This document shows, piece by piece, positions 7,513-15,263 of a DNA stretch of 64,000 nt; the first letter of the stretch is position 1; each line of letters opens with the position of its first letter. The notes beneath the pieces were generated by a model. That model did not search any database. It was not told where the DNA came from and saw only the letters and a program-made list of their open reading frames with translations. Made by a program: the position numbers and the translations under genes. This DNA is from Plasticicumulans lactativorans (GTDB taxonomy: Bacteria; Pseudomonadota; Gammaproteobacteria; Competibacterales; Competibacteraceae), in the NCBI RefSeq assembly GCF_004341245.1, contig NZ_SLWY01000008.1:1-64000 (forward strand). Reading direction: 5' to 3'.

Positions 7513-8985
7513 TCAGCGCGTGCGCACGCGGTAGGCGAGCAGCGTGCGGCCGCCGGCCGGCACGTTCACGTCCCAGCGTGCGAGGTCGGCGCTGTCGCGG
7601 CGGTGCGTGAGGTTTTCCTCGACGATGCGCCAGGCGCCGGTAAAGGGCTGGGTGACCTCGATCGCCACCGCCTCGGGCTTGGTGTTGTGGAACTCGATGG
7701 TCCAGGCGGCCTCCTGCTCGTCGCGCGGCAGGCGCTTGTAGTCGAGCTGGCGACGGCGCGCGCCGATGTCGAGGCTGGTGCCGACGTCGATCACGGTCTC
7801 CTCGCCCGCCGGCACCGGGTTGATGCGCGCCTCGCCGAGGAACTGCCCGGCACCGCCGGCCTCCTGCTGGTACACCCGCATCACGCCCGACGGCAGCGGC
7901 CGGCCGAGCACCTCGCCGGTATGGGCGAAGCGCAGCGCGGTCTGCACCTTGAGGTCCTGCACCCCGGGGGTGGTGCCGAACAGCGCGAGCGGCGCGGTGA
8001 CGCGGTAGAGCTTCTGCACCGGCGCCTTCAGCGCGGCGAACAGCGGCACGTGCACCGACTGGCGCGCCGGCAGCGTCACCGGGCGTTCGAGCGAGTAGAG
8101 CTGGTACTCGAACAGGCGATCCTCGGCGGCCGGCAGCGCCGCCGGCATCTCCTGGGTGCGCAGCTCGACCTCGTTGAGCCCGCCGATGCGGTTGATCTCG
8201 CCGGCCACGAGCTGCACGCGCGCCGCCGGGAAGGTGGTGCCGGTGGCATTGTGGATGCTCGCCCAGGCGAGCAGTTCGGTGCCGACGCCGCCCGGGCCGA
8301 GCCGCACCACGTAGTCGGCCTCCCACGACAAGCCGCGCGACAGGTAGCCGAGTTCGAGGCCCTGCTCGCCGCCGACGGCGGTGTTGACCTCGGCGACCAG
8401 CGTCGGCTGCTCGCGCAGGTCGGGGTCGGGGTCGAGGATGAAGCGCCACGGCGACAGCGCGCCGTCGGTCTCGATGCTGTCGCCGATGCGGAACACCGCG
8501 GCACCGTCGCGCACCGACAGGAGCTTCGCGCGCAGGTGGGTTTCCTCGCCGCTCGCCGGGTTGATCCGCGCCACGCCGATCTCGCGGCCGATGTAGCGTT
8601 CGAGCAGCACATCGGCCGACAGCGCGTCGAAGCGGTAGTACTGCGCCAGCACCTCGAGCGGCTTGTCGCTGGTCAGCAGCGCGGTCTCCGGCTGGATCTG
8701 GCTGCTGATGCCGGTGATCGCGAGGCGGCTCGTGCCGGTCGGCAGCGACACCCGGCGCAGGTCGCGCACCAGGCCGAGGTCGGCGTGGTAGATGGTCAGT
8801 CCCAGCTCCTGCCCGGCCGCGGGGGAGAGGACGATCTCGGCCTGTGCGCGCACGCAGGCGAGCACGCAGCCGCACACAACGAGGAGCCAGCGGGCGGCGT
8901 GCCCGGCGCGAGCGGTGATTTCCGGCGTCACGGTGGCAGTCGGTCGGGTCGGGCCGGGCGCGGCCCGGTGGCAGGGTGGCGCCAT
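7513..8985 (-). CDS. DUF4139 domain protein, probably exported
   Basis: This 490-residue protein has a hydrophobic segment (about residues 32-48, WLLVVCGCVLACVRAQA), consistent with a signal peptide ending at AQA. The remainder is beta-rich without membrane segments and matches the DUF4139 type of envelope protein of unknown function. It has a coherent N-terminal part (VRDLRRVSLPTGTSRLAI) and a C-terminal PAGGRTLLAYRVRTR. The ATG at 8985 gives an unusually long n-region; a GTG at 8931 would give a more normal signal peptide. It lies 6 bases after ubiI and may be cotranscribed with it. Confidence 0.72.
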   Translation of the reverse strand: MAPPCHRAAPGPTRPTATVTPEITARAGHAARWLLVVCGCVLACVRAQAEIVLSPAAGQELGLTIYHADLGLVRDLRRVSLPTGTSRLAITGISSQIQPETALLTSDKPLEVLAQYYRFDALSADVLLERYIGREIGVARINPASGEETHLRAKLLSVRDGAAVFRIGDSIETDGALSPWRFILDPDPDLREQPTLVAEVNTAVGGEQGLELGYLSRGLSWEADYVVRLGPGGVGTELLAWASIHNATGTTFPAARVQLVAGEINRIGGLNEVELRTQEMPAALPAAEDRLFEYQLYSLERPVTLPARQSVHVPLFAALKAPVQKLYRVTAPLALFGTTPGVQDLKVQTALRFAHTGEVLGRPLPSGVMRVYQQEAGGAGQFLGEARINPVPAGEETVIDVGTSLDIGARRRQLDYKRLPRDEQEAAWTIEFHNTKPEAVAIEVTQPFTGAWRIVEENLTHRRDSADLARWDVNVPAGGRTLLAYRVRTR

Positions 8986-8991
8986 GCTAAC

Positions 8992-10287
8992 TCAGGCCGT
9001 GCGTGCGAGTCGCGGCAGATCGCCGGCGAGCCCCATCGCCCGGCGCGCCAGCGCGGTCTTCGCCGGCGTGCAGGCGTCGACCAGGCCGAGGCCGACGTTG
9101 CGCACCAGCCGCAGCGGCGCCAGCGGACTGCCGAACAGGCGCTTGAGGCCGTCCATCGCGGCGAGCATCAGCAGGTTGTCGCCCTTGCGCCAGCGCTCGT
9201 AGCGGCGCAGCACCGCGAACGCGCCGGGGTCGTGCCCGGCCGCGGCGGCGGCCAGCAGCACCTCGGCGAGCGCGGCGGCGTCGAGCAGGCCGAGGTTGGC
9301 GCCCTGCCCGGCGAGCGGGTGCACCACGTGCGCGGCGTCGCCGATCAGCGCCACCCGCGCGCCCACGTAGTGCGGCGTGTGCTGCAGGCGCAGCGGAAAC
9401 GCCGCGCGCGCGCCGACCTCCTCGATCGCGCCGAGGCGCCGGCCGAAGGCGCTGCCGAGTTCGTCGGCGAACTGCGCGGCGTCGAGCCCGAGCAGGTGCT
9501 CGGCGGCGGCCGGCGTGGTCGACCAGACGATCGAGCAGCGCCCGTCGAACAGCGGCAGGAAGGCGAGCGGCCCGCCCGGCAGGAAGCGCTGCCACGCGGT
9601 GTGCCCGTGCGGCTGCGCGGTGCGCACCGCGCACACCACGGCGCGCTGGTCATAGCCCCAGCCGGCGGTGTCGAGGCGCGCCCACTGCCGCACCCGCGAG
9701 GCGGCGCCGTCGGCCCCGACCAGCAGCCGCGCGCGCAGCTCGCGGCCGTCGGCGAGCGCGAGCGCGACCGCATCGGCGTGCAGCTCGCAGCGCTCGACGC
9801 GCGCGCCGGCGAGCGTGTCGACGTTGTCGAAGGCGCCCAGGCGCGCCAGCAGCGCCGCCTGCACCACGCGGTTCTCGACGATCCAGCCGAGCGCGGGTTC
9901 GCCGACCGCGGCGGCGTCGAAGCGGATCCGCCCGGGGCCGCTGGCGTCCCACACCTCCATGCCGGTGTAGGCGCACACGCGCGTCTCGGCGCGGCCGTCG
10001 GCGCCGTGCAGTGTGTGCATCGCCGCCCAGGCGCCGAGGTTCTCGAAGATGCGCTGCGAGGCACAGGTGAGCGCCGACACGCGCGCTTCGACCGCCGCGC
10101 CGGGCGCGAGCGGCGCGACCCAGTCTGGCTCGATCAGCGCCACCCGCAGCGCGCCGTCACCGAGCGCGCAGGCGAGCGCGGCGCCGACCATGCCGCCGCC
10201 GACGATCACCACGTCGTACTCGGCGGGGCGGGACGACGCCGCACGCTCGGCGGCGTCCGTCGCGGGGGTGGGCCGATGGCCTGTCAT
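8992..10287 (-). CDS. ubiI: UbiI-like FAD-dependent ubiquinone biosynthesis hydroxylase
   Basis: A 431-residue UbiH/COQ6-family flavoprotein monooxygenase expected to hydroxylate the ubiquinone precursor ring. FAD motifs: VVIVGGGMVGAALA near residue 25, the middle GADGAASRVR, and GDAAHVVHPLAGQGANLG near residue 300, the pattern seen in UbiI rather than UbiH. The ATG at 10287 is preceded by GAGGAG at a good distance. Synteny pepP-ubiH-ubiI matches E. coli and pseudomonads. Which ring position it hydroxylates cannot be proved here. The 139-base gap from ubiH (10288-10426) contains no gene. Confidence 0.8.
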   Translation of the reverse strand: MTGHRPTPATDAAERAASSRPAEYDVVIVGGGMVGAALACALGDGALRVALIEPDWVAPLAPGAAVEARVSALTCASQRIFENLGAWAAMHTLHGADGRAETRVCAYTGMEVWDASGPGRIRFDAAAVGEPALGWIVENRVVQAALLARLGAFDNVDTLAGARVERCELHADAVALALADGRELRARLLVGADGAASRVRQWARLDTAGWGYDQRAVVCAVRTAQPHGHTAWQRFLPGGPLAFLPLFDGRCSIVWSTTPAAAEHLLGLDAAQFADELGSAFGRRLGAIEEVGARAAFPLRLQHTPHYVGARVALIGDAAHVVHPLAGQGANLGLLDAAALAEVLLAAAAAGHDPGAFAVLRRYERWRKGDNLLMLAAMDGLKRLFGSPLAPLRLVRNVGLGLVDACTPAKTALARRAMGLAGDLPRLARTA

Positions 10288-10426
10288 GCACTGCTCCTCG
10301 TGGCGCGTCCGCGCCGTCGCGTGCCGCGGGCGCGGGGCGTGGCGGGCGGCCGGCGCCGCTGCCGGGATGTCGGTGGCCGTCGTCGCGGGCACCGGGGAAG
10401 ACCTCACGTCGCCGCCCCCGCCCCGT

Positions 10427-11659
10427 TCAGCCGGCGAGCGGCAGGCCGAGCGCGAGCCGCGGCAGGCGCCCGGACAGCCCCATCAGCTGCCGTGCCAGCC
10501 GGTGCTTGGCCGGCGCGCACAGGTCGAAGGCGATCAGGCCGAGGTTGCGGCCGAGGCGCACCGGCGCCAGGGGGTTGCCGAACACGCGTGTCAGCGCATC
10601 GGTGAAGGCGATGGTGTTGCGCTGGTCCCAGCGCCGCCCGTCGGCGTAGGCCGCGAGCAGCTCGGGTGCGCCCGGGTCGGCGCCGCGCCGCACCGCGCCG
10701 GCGACGAGCTCGGCGAGCACCGCGACGTCGCGCAGGCCGAGGTTGAAGCCCTGCCCGGCGATCGGGTGCAGCGTGTGCGCGGCGTTGCCGACCAGCGCCA
10801 CCCGCGCCCGCGCGTGCTCGCGCGCCTTGACCAGGCCGAGGGGGTGCGCGGCGCGGCGCCCCACGCGCAGCAGCCGCCCCAGGCGATCGCCGAAGCGCGT
10901 CTGCACCAGCGCGAGGAAGGCCGCGTCGGGCAGCGCCAGCACGCGCTCGGCGTCGCCCTGCGCCACCGTCAGCACCAGCGCGCAGCGCCCGCCGCCGAGC
11001 GGCAGCAGCGCGAGCGGGCCGTCCTCGCCGAAGCGCTCGTAGGCCACCCCGGCGTGCGGGCGCTCGGGGCTGACGTTGGCGATGATCGCGGTCTGCCCGT
11101 AGTCCCAGGCGAGCGCCGGGATGCCGAGCTGCTCGCGCACCCGCGAACGCGCGCCGTCGGCGGCCACCACCAGGCGCGCGTGCAGCGTGCGCGGCACGCC
11201 GTCGACGGTGACGTGGCAGCGCACCCGCTCGGGGCCGGTCTCCAGGCGCTCGAAGACCGCCGGGCACAGCCAGTCGAGGTCGCCGCGCCCGGCCAGGCGG
11301 GCGTTGAGCACGCCGCCGAGCGCGCGCGCCGGGATCACGTAGCCGAGCGCCGGCACGCCCTCGTCGCGGGCGTCGAGCCGCGCCACGCCGCAGTGGCCGC
11401 GGTCGGAGATGTGGATGCGCAGGATCGGCTCGGCCTCGGCGGCGAGCGCCGGCCACAGCCCGAGGCCGTCGAAGATGCGCCGCGAGCCCCAGGCGAGCGC
11501 GAGCGTGCGTTCGTCGTACGACGGGTGCTGCTGCGCATCGGGGCGGCTCGCCTCGACCAGCCCGATGCGCAGGCCGCTGCCGTCGAGCGCGCAGGCGAAG
11601 GCTGCGCCGGCCATGCCGCCGCCGATCACCAGGACGTCGTAGGCGTCCGCCGGGCTCAT
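10427..11659 (-). CDS. ubiH: UbiH-like 2-octaprenyl-6-methoxyphenol hydroxylase
   Basis: This 410-residue FAD monooxygenase introduces a hydroxyl group on the benzoquinone ring during ubiquinone synthesis. It has the N-terminal Rossmann VLVIGGGMAGAAFACAL, the family segment YDERTLALAWGSRRI near residue 50, and GNAAHTLHPIAGQGFNLG near residue 285. The Asn in GNAAHT is characteristic of UbiH; UbiI has GDAAH. The start overlaps the pepP stop as ATGA. The gene belongs to the ygfB-pepP-ubiH-ubiI operon. Confidence 0.87.
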   Translation of the reverse strand: MSPADAYDVLVIGGGMAGAAFACALDGSGLRIGLVEASRPDAQQHPSYDERTLALAWGSRRIFDGLGLWPALAAEAEPILRIHISDRGHCGVARLDARDEGVPALGYVIPARALGGVLNARLAGRGDLDWLCPAVFERLETGPERVRCHVTVDGVPRTLHARLVVAADGARSRVREQLGIPALAWDYGQTAIIANVSPERPHAGVAYERFGEDGPLALLPLGGGRCALVLTVAQGDAERVLALPDAAFLALVQTRFGDRLGRLLRVGRRAAHPLGLVKAREHARARVALVGNAAHTLHPIAGQGFNLGLRDVAVLAELVAGAVRRGADPGAPELLAAYADGRRWDQRNTIAFTDALTRVFGNPLAPVRLGRNLGLIAFDLCAPAKHRLARQLMGLSGRLPRLALGLPLAG

Positions 11660-12978
11660 GCGCGCACCGCCATCAGCGCCTCGATCTCGGCGACCGTCTT
11701 CGGCGCGGCCGCCGTCAGCACCTCGTGGCCGTCGGCGGTCACCAGCACGTCGTCCTCGATGCGCACGCCGATGTCCCAGAAGGGCTCGGGCACCTCCGGC
11801 GACGGGGTGATGTACAGCCCCGGCTCGACCGTCAGCACCATGCCGGGTTCGAGCGTGCACCAGTCGTCGCCGGCGCGGTACTCGCACGGGTCGTGCACGT
11901 CCATCCCCAGCCAGTGCCCGGTGCGGTGCATGTAGAAGCGCCGGTAGGCCTCCTGCTCGATCAGCGCGTCGACCTCGCCGCTGAGCAGGCCGAGCTCGAC
12001 CAGGCCGGCGGTGAGGGCGCGCACCGCGGCGTCGTGGAAGGCGTTCCAGGTGGCGCCCGGGCGGATCTCGGCGCAGGCGGCGGCCTGCGCGGCGAGCACC
12101 ACCTCGTAGACGGCGCGCTGCGCCGGCGAGAAGCGCCCGCCGACCGGGAAGGTGCGGGTGATGTCGGCGGCGTAGTGGTCGAGTTCGCAGCCGGCGTCGA
12201 CCAGCAGCAGCTCGCCGTCGACCAGCGGCGCGCGGTTCTCCACGTAGTGCAGGATGCAGGCGTTGGCGCCGCCGCCGACGATCGGCGGGTAGGCCCAGGT
12301 CGCGCCCTCGCGGCCGAAGGCGTGCAGCAGCTCGGCTTCGAGCGCGTATTCGTGGAGGCCGGGGTGGCAGGCGCGCATCGCGCGCACGTGCGCCTGCGCC
12401 GAGATGCGCGCGGCCTCGCGCATCAGTGCGCATTCGGCGGGGCTCTTCACCCGGCGCATCGCGTGCAGCAGCGGCGCGAGATCGACGAAGGTCCGCGGCA
12501 CGTTGACGCCGCTGCGCAGCCGGCCGCGCAGCGCGGCGACCCAGCCGGCGACGCGGCGGTCGAACTCGGCGTCGAGCCCGACGGGGTAGTGGACGCGCTC
12601 GCAGCGTTCGAGCAGTGCCGGCAGGCGCTCGTCGATCTCGTCGATGGCGAACGCCTGGTCGGCGCCGTGGCGATCGACCGCGCCCTGCGGCCCGGCGCGG
12701 CGGCCGGCCCAGGTTTCGAGCGCCGGGTCACGCGGGCGGCAGAACAGCGTGTAGGGGTGTTCGCGCCCGGGGGCGAACACCGCCACCGCCTCCGGCTCGG
12801 GGAAACCGGTGAGGTAGCGGAAGTCGCTGTCCTGGCGGTAGGGGTAGGTGACGTCGCTGTTGCGGGTGCGCTCCGGCGCCGCCGGCAGCAGCGCGATCGC
12901 CCCCGCGCCCAGGTGCTCGAACAGACGCGCACGGCGCGCGGCGTACTCGACGTCGGGGATGGTGCGGACGGACTCCAT
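11656..12978 (-). CDS. pepP: Xaa-Pro aminopeptidase P
   Basis: PepP removes N-terminal residues preceding proline, using two Mn ions in the cytoplasm. The 440-residue length fits the family. The N-terminal control domain has RNSDVTYPYRQDSDFRYLTGF near residue 40. The C-terminal pita-bread domain supplies metal ligands in LLVDAGCELDHYAADITRTF (two Asp), HRTGHWLGMDVHD (His), LTVEPGLYI (Glu) and GVRIEDDVLV (Glu). It starts 9 bases after ygfB and overlaps ubiH by 4 bases, the usual gammaproteobacterial order. Confidence 0.92.
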   Translation of the reverse strand: MESVRTIPDVEYAARRARLFEHLGAGAIALLPAAPERTRNSDVTYPYRQDSDFRYLTGFPEPEAVAVFAPGREHPYTLFCRPRDPALETWAGRRAGPQGAVDRHGADQAFAIDEIDERLPALLERCERVHYPVGLDAEFDRRVAGWVAALRGRLRSGVNVPRTFVDLAPLLHAMRRVKSPAECALMREAARISAQAHVRAMRACHPGLHEYALEAELLHAFGREGATWAYPPIVGGGANACILHYVENRAPLVDGELLLVDAGCELDHYAADITRTFPVGGRFSPAQRAVYEVVLAAQAAACAEIRPGATWNAFHDAAVRALTAGLVELGLLSGEVDALIEQEAYRRFYMHRTGHWLGMDVHDPCEYRAGDDWCTLEPGMVLTVEPGLYITPSPEVPEPFWDIGVRIEDDVLVTADGHEVLTAAAPKTVAEIEALMAVRA

Positions 12979-12987
12979 GCGCGGACC

Positions 12988-13566
12988 TCAGTGCAACGCG
13001 TTCGACGGCCCCTGGGGCTGCGCGACGCGCAGCGCGGCGAACACCAGCAGCGCACCGGCACGCACGTACTCGACCACCTCGGTGAAGGCGACCTCGTCGG
13101 CCTCCTCGGCGGTGTCGGCGTCGAAGTCGGCGCGCGCGATCTCGCGCAGGTCCTCGAGGTATTCGCGCGCCTCCTCCGGCAGGCCGCTGACCACCGCGCC
13201 GGCACCGCGGCCGAGCCCGTACCCGTAGCCCTGGCACCACTGCCCCAGCGCCTCGGTGCGCGTGGCGAGCGACTGCTCGTCGTCGGGCAGGTGCAGTTCG
13301 AGCGCGAAACCGGCGTCCTCCAGTTGCGCGCGGGTCGCCGCGTGCAGTTGCCGCAGCAGGTGGCTCAGCTCGGCGTCGACGGCCCCCGGCGGATCGGCGA
13401 TCTCGTCGGCGAGGCGCGCGAGGCAGGCGTTCGCCGACAGCGCCGGGTCGGCCGACAGCAGGCCGCAGAGCATGCCGTGCACCTCGGCGGCCCGGTTCAG
13501 GCTGCCGTTGCGACCGAGGGCCGCATCGACCTCGGCATAGGGCGGAAACCGGAATTGCTCAGTCAT
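12988..13566 (-). CDS. ygfB: UPF0149 family protein YgfB
   Basis: This 192-residue helical protein of the UPF0149/YgfB family has the typical EVHGMLCGLL near residue 28 and WCQGYGYGLG near residue 109. It is the first gene of the ygfB-pepP-ubiH-ubiI operon. In Pseudomonas aeruginosa YgfB has been linked to control of ampDh3 expression and beta-lactam resistance; elsewhere its role is unclear. It faces the ZapB-like gene divergently across 111 bases. Confidence 0.87.
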   Translation of the reverse strand: MTEQFRFPPYAEVDAALGRNGSLNRAAEVHGMLCGLLSADPALSANACLARLADEIADPPGAVDAELSHLLRQLHAATRAQLEDAGFALELHLPDDEQSLATRTEALGQWCQGYGYGLGRGAGAVVSGLPEEAREYLEDLREIARADFDADTAEEADEVAFTEVVEYVRAGALLVFAALRVAQPQGPSNALH

Positions 13567-13640
13567 GGGGGGTACTGCCGACGGGCGCCGCGACGCAGGC
13601 GGTGATCGATCCTAGCACCCGTGTCGCCGGGGCCGGAAGA

Positions 13641-13670
13641 TTGACCCCGTCGCAAAGCGCCCCCTATAGT
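13641..13670 (+). promoter_or_regulatory. Sigma-70 promoter immediately before the ZapB-like gene
   Basis: TTGACC at 13641-13646 and TATAGT at 13665-13670 are separated by 18 bases. The ATG of the downstream gene is at 13678, only 8 bases after the -10 hexamer. Transcription should therefore begin at or within a base or two of the start codon, predicting a leaderless or nearly leaderless mRNA. No ribosome-binding sequence precedes the ATG. Confidence 0.7.
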
Positions 13671-13677
13671 CCGGCGC

Positions 13678-14109
13678 ATGTCCTCCGCCCCCCACGCCTC
13701 TGCCGTGCAAGCGTTGCTGAGCACCCTCGAAAGCCGCATGGCCGAGCTGGCCCGCCGCGGCGAGCGGCTCGCCAGCGACAATCGCCAGCTCCGCAGCCGG
13801 GTCGACGAGCTGCAGGCCGAACTCGCCAGCGCCCAGGCCCGCCACCGCGGCGAGGTCGACACCCTGCGCGATGGCTTCGCGACCGAAGCCGCCGAACTGC
13901 GCAGCCGCTTCGAGGAAGAGCTGCAGTGCCGCCGGGCGGTGTTCGAGTCCGAGCTGCAGGGCCAGCGCGCCGCGGCCGTCGCCGAGCTCGAAAGCCAGCG
14001 CAACCGCTACGACGCCGAACTCGAAGACCTGCGCGCCCAGTACCTGGAAGTGCGCACCCGCCTCGACCTGATGGTCGCGCGCCTGCGCGCCGTGGAGGGC
14101 CATCCGTGA
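13678..14109 (+). CDS. Elongated coiled-coil protein of the TIGR02449/ZapB-like position
   Basis: This 143-residue protein is almost wholly coiled coil. Heptads run from about residue 8 to 138, rich in Glu, Arg, Leu and Ala, with no membrane segment. Gammaproteobacteria usually carry a TIGR02449 protein of about 65-75 residues at this spot just before zapA. The N-terminal LESRMAELARRGERLASDN and C-terminal RTRLDLMVARLRAVE resemble the two ends of that family, so an insertion of some 70 residues (about 45-115) is inferred. It probably interacts with ZapA at the division ring. The promoter suggests a leaderless message. Confidence 0.7.
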   Translation: MSSAPHASAVQALLSTLESRMAELARRGERLASDNRQLRSRVDELQAELASAQARHRGEVDTLRDGFATEAAELRSRFEEELQCRRAVFESELQGQRAAAVAELESQRNRYDAELEDLRAQYLEVRTRLDLMVARLRAVEGHP

Positions 14110-14420
14110 GCGAAGCGTCCACCCTGATCACCGTGCGGCTGCTCGGCAGCGAGTACCGCGTGGCCTGCCCGCCGGACGAGATCGACGAACTGCACGCCGC
14201 GGCGGCGTACTATGACGAACGCCTGCACGAGATCCGCGACGGCGGGCGCGTCACCGGCCCCGAGCGCGTGGCGGTGATGGCCGGGCTCAACCTCTGCTAC
14301 GAGCTGCTGCGGCTGCGCCGCGACAGCGAGGCCACCACCGAGCTCGCGACCATCGGGCTCGAACGCCTGCTGCACCAGGTCGAGGCGAGCCTTAGCAAAA
14401 TCAGCGAAGCACCGTTATAG
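14106..14420 (+). CDS. zapA: Cell division protein ZapA
   Basis: ZapA binds FtsZ and bundles Z-ring filaments. The 104-residue protein has the N-terminal beta strand ITVRLLGSEYRVACP and DELHAAAAYYDERLHEIRD near residue 30. The ERVAVMAGLNLCYELLRLR helix leads to a C-terminal coiled coil. Translation starts at GTG 14106, overlapping the preceding stop (GTGA), so it is coupled to the ZapB-like gene. Its stop codon lies inside the -10 box of the 6S RNA promoter. Confidence 0.9.
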   Translation: MSEASTLITVRLLGSEYRVACPPDEIDELHAAAAYYDERLHEIRDGGRVTGPERVAVMAGLNLCYELLRLRRDSEATTELATIGLERLLHQVEASLSKISEAPL

Positions 14421-14428
14421 TTTCGATA

Positions 14429-14624
14429 TGGGCATCCTCTGCGGTGTTCGTGTGATGGGCCGGGTACACCCCTTGATCCTAATTGCTGCTACCCGGGGGT
14501 CTGGCTAGTCGGCGCCGGTGTGCAAGTCCGCCTCCGAGCGGGAAGCCTGACGCGTCGCACCTGTCCCCCACTTGAACCCTGCGGTTCAAGGGAAGGCCTT
14601 TACGGCACACGCGGAGGATGTCCT
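14429..14624 (+). ncRNA. ssrS: 6S RNA (RNA polymerase-binding regulatory RNA)
   Basis: 6S RNA mimics an open promoter and sequesters the sigma-70 holoenzyme. Three features identify it. The 5' GCATCCTC near 14432 pairs with GAGGATG near 14614-14620 to form the closing stem. The conserved 3' block CCGAG...GGAAGCCT and the ACTTGAACC/GGTTCAAGG hairpin lie at about 14570-14590. The gene lies between zapA and fau, its standard site. A TATAGT -10 box at 14416-14421 overlaps the zapA stop. The ends are estimated to within about 5 bases. Confidence 0.88.
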
Positions 14625-14663
14625 CTTTGTTGCTCGCGGACCCCGTCCGCCCGGGTTCCGTCC

Positions 14664-15254
14664 ATGTCCCCCGATGAACTGCGGCGCGAGCTGCGCGGAC
14701 GGCGACGCACGCTGGCCTGCACCGAACAGGCGGCGGTCGCCGCGGCCATCACCGAACGCGTGGTGCAACTGGCGACCTTCGCGGCGGCGACGCACGTCGC
14801 CGCCTACCTCGCCTTCGACGGCGAGGTCGACCCCTCCCCCCTCGTCGCCCACGCCTGGCGCCTCGGCAAGCGCCTCTACCTGCCGCTGCTGCGCGACGAC
14901 GGCGGCCTCGACTTCGCCCCCTACGCGCCCGACACCCCGCTCGCCCCCAACCGCTTCGGCATCGACGAACCGGTGGTCGACGCCGAGGCGCGCCTGCCGG
15001 CCACGGCGCTCGACCTGGTGTTCGCCCCGCTGGTGGGCTTCGATGTCGCCGGCGGGCGCCTCGGCATGGGCGGCGGCTTCTACGACCGCAGCTTCGCCTT
15101 CCTCCTCGATGCAGAGCCGCCGGCCACGCCGCACCTGATCGGCCTGGCGCACGACTTCCAGCGGGTCGAGCGACTGCCGCGCCAGCCCTGGGACGTGCCG
15201 CTCACCGCGATCGTCACCGAACACGCCGTCTATGTGCCGCCCGGCGCGGCCTGA
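14664..15254 (+). CDS. fau: 5-formyltetrahydrofolate cyclo-ligase
   Basis: This 196-residue enzyme converts 5-formyl-tetrahydrofolate to 5,10-methenyl-tetrahydrofolate using ATP. It has the N-terminal basic ELRRELRGRRR, the AAYLAFDGEVDPSPL segment and the C-terminal LGMGGGFYDRSFAFL motif. The ATG at 14664 lies about 40 bases after the end of 6S RNA. In E. coli the ssrS-ygfA arrangement is cotranscribed, and the same spacing here suggests readthrough from the 6S promoter. Confidence 0.9.
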   Translation: MSPDELRRELRGRRRTLACTEQAAVAAAITERVVQLATFAAATHVAAYLAFDGEVDPSPLVAHAWRLGKRLYLPLLRDDGGLDFAPYAPDTPLAPNRFGIDEPVVDAEARLPATALDLVFAPLVGFDVAGGRLGMGGGFYDRSFAFLLDAEPPATPHLIGLAHDFQRVERLPRQPWDVPLTAIVTEHAVYVPPGAA

Positions 15255-15263
15255 CGCCGTGCG

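Noticed and set aside
7603-10605. 1000-codon open frame on the plus strand
   Set aside because: It is opposite the DUF4139 and ubiI genes, rich in Arg, Ala and Gly, and shows no protein family; it is a high-GC shadow frame.
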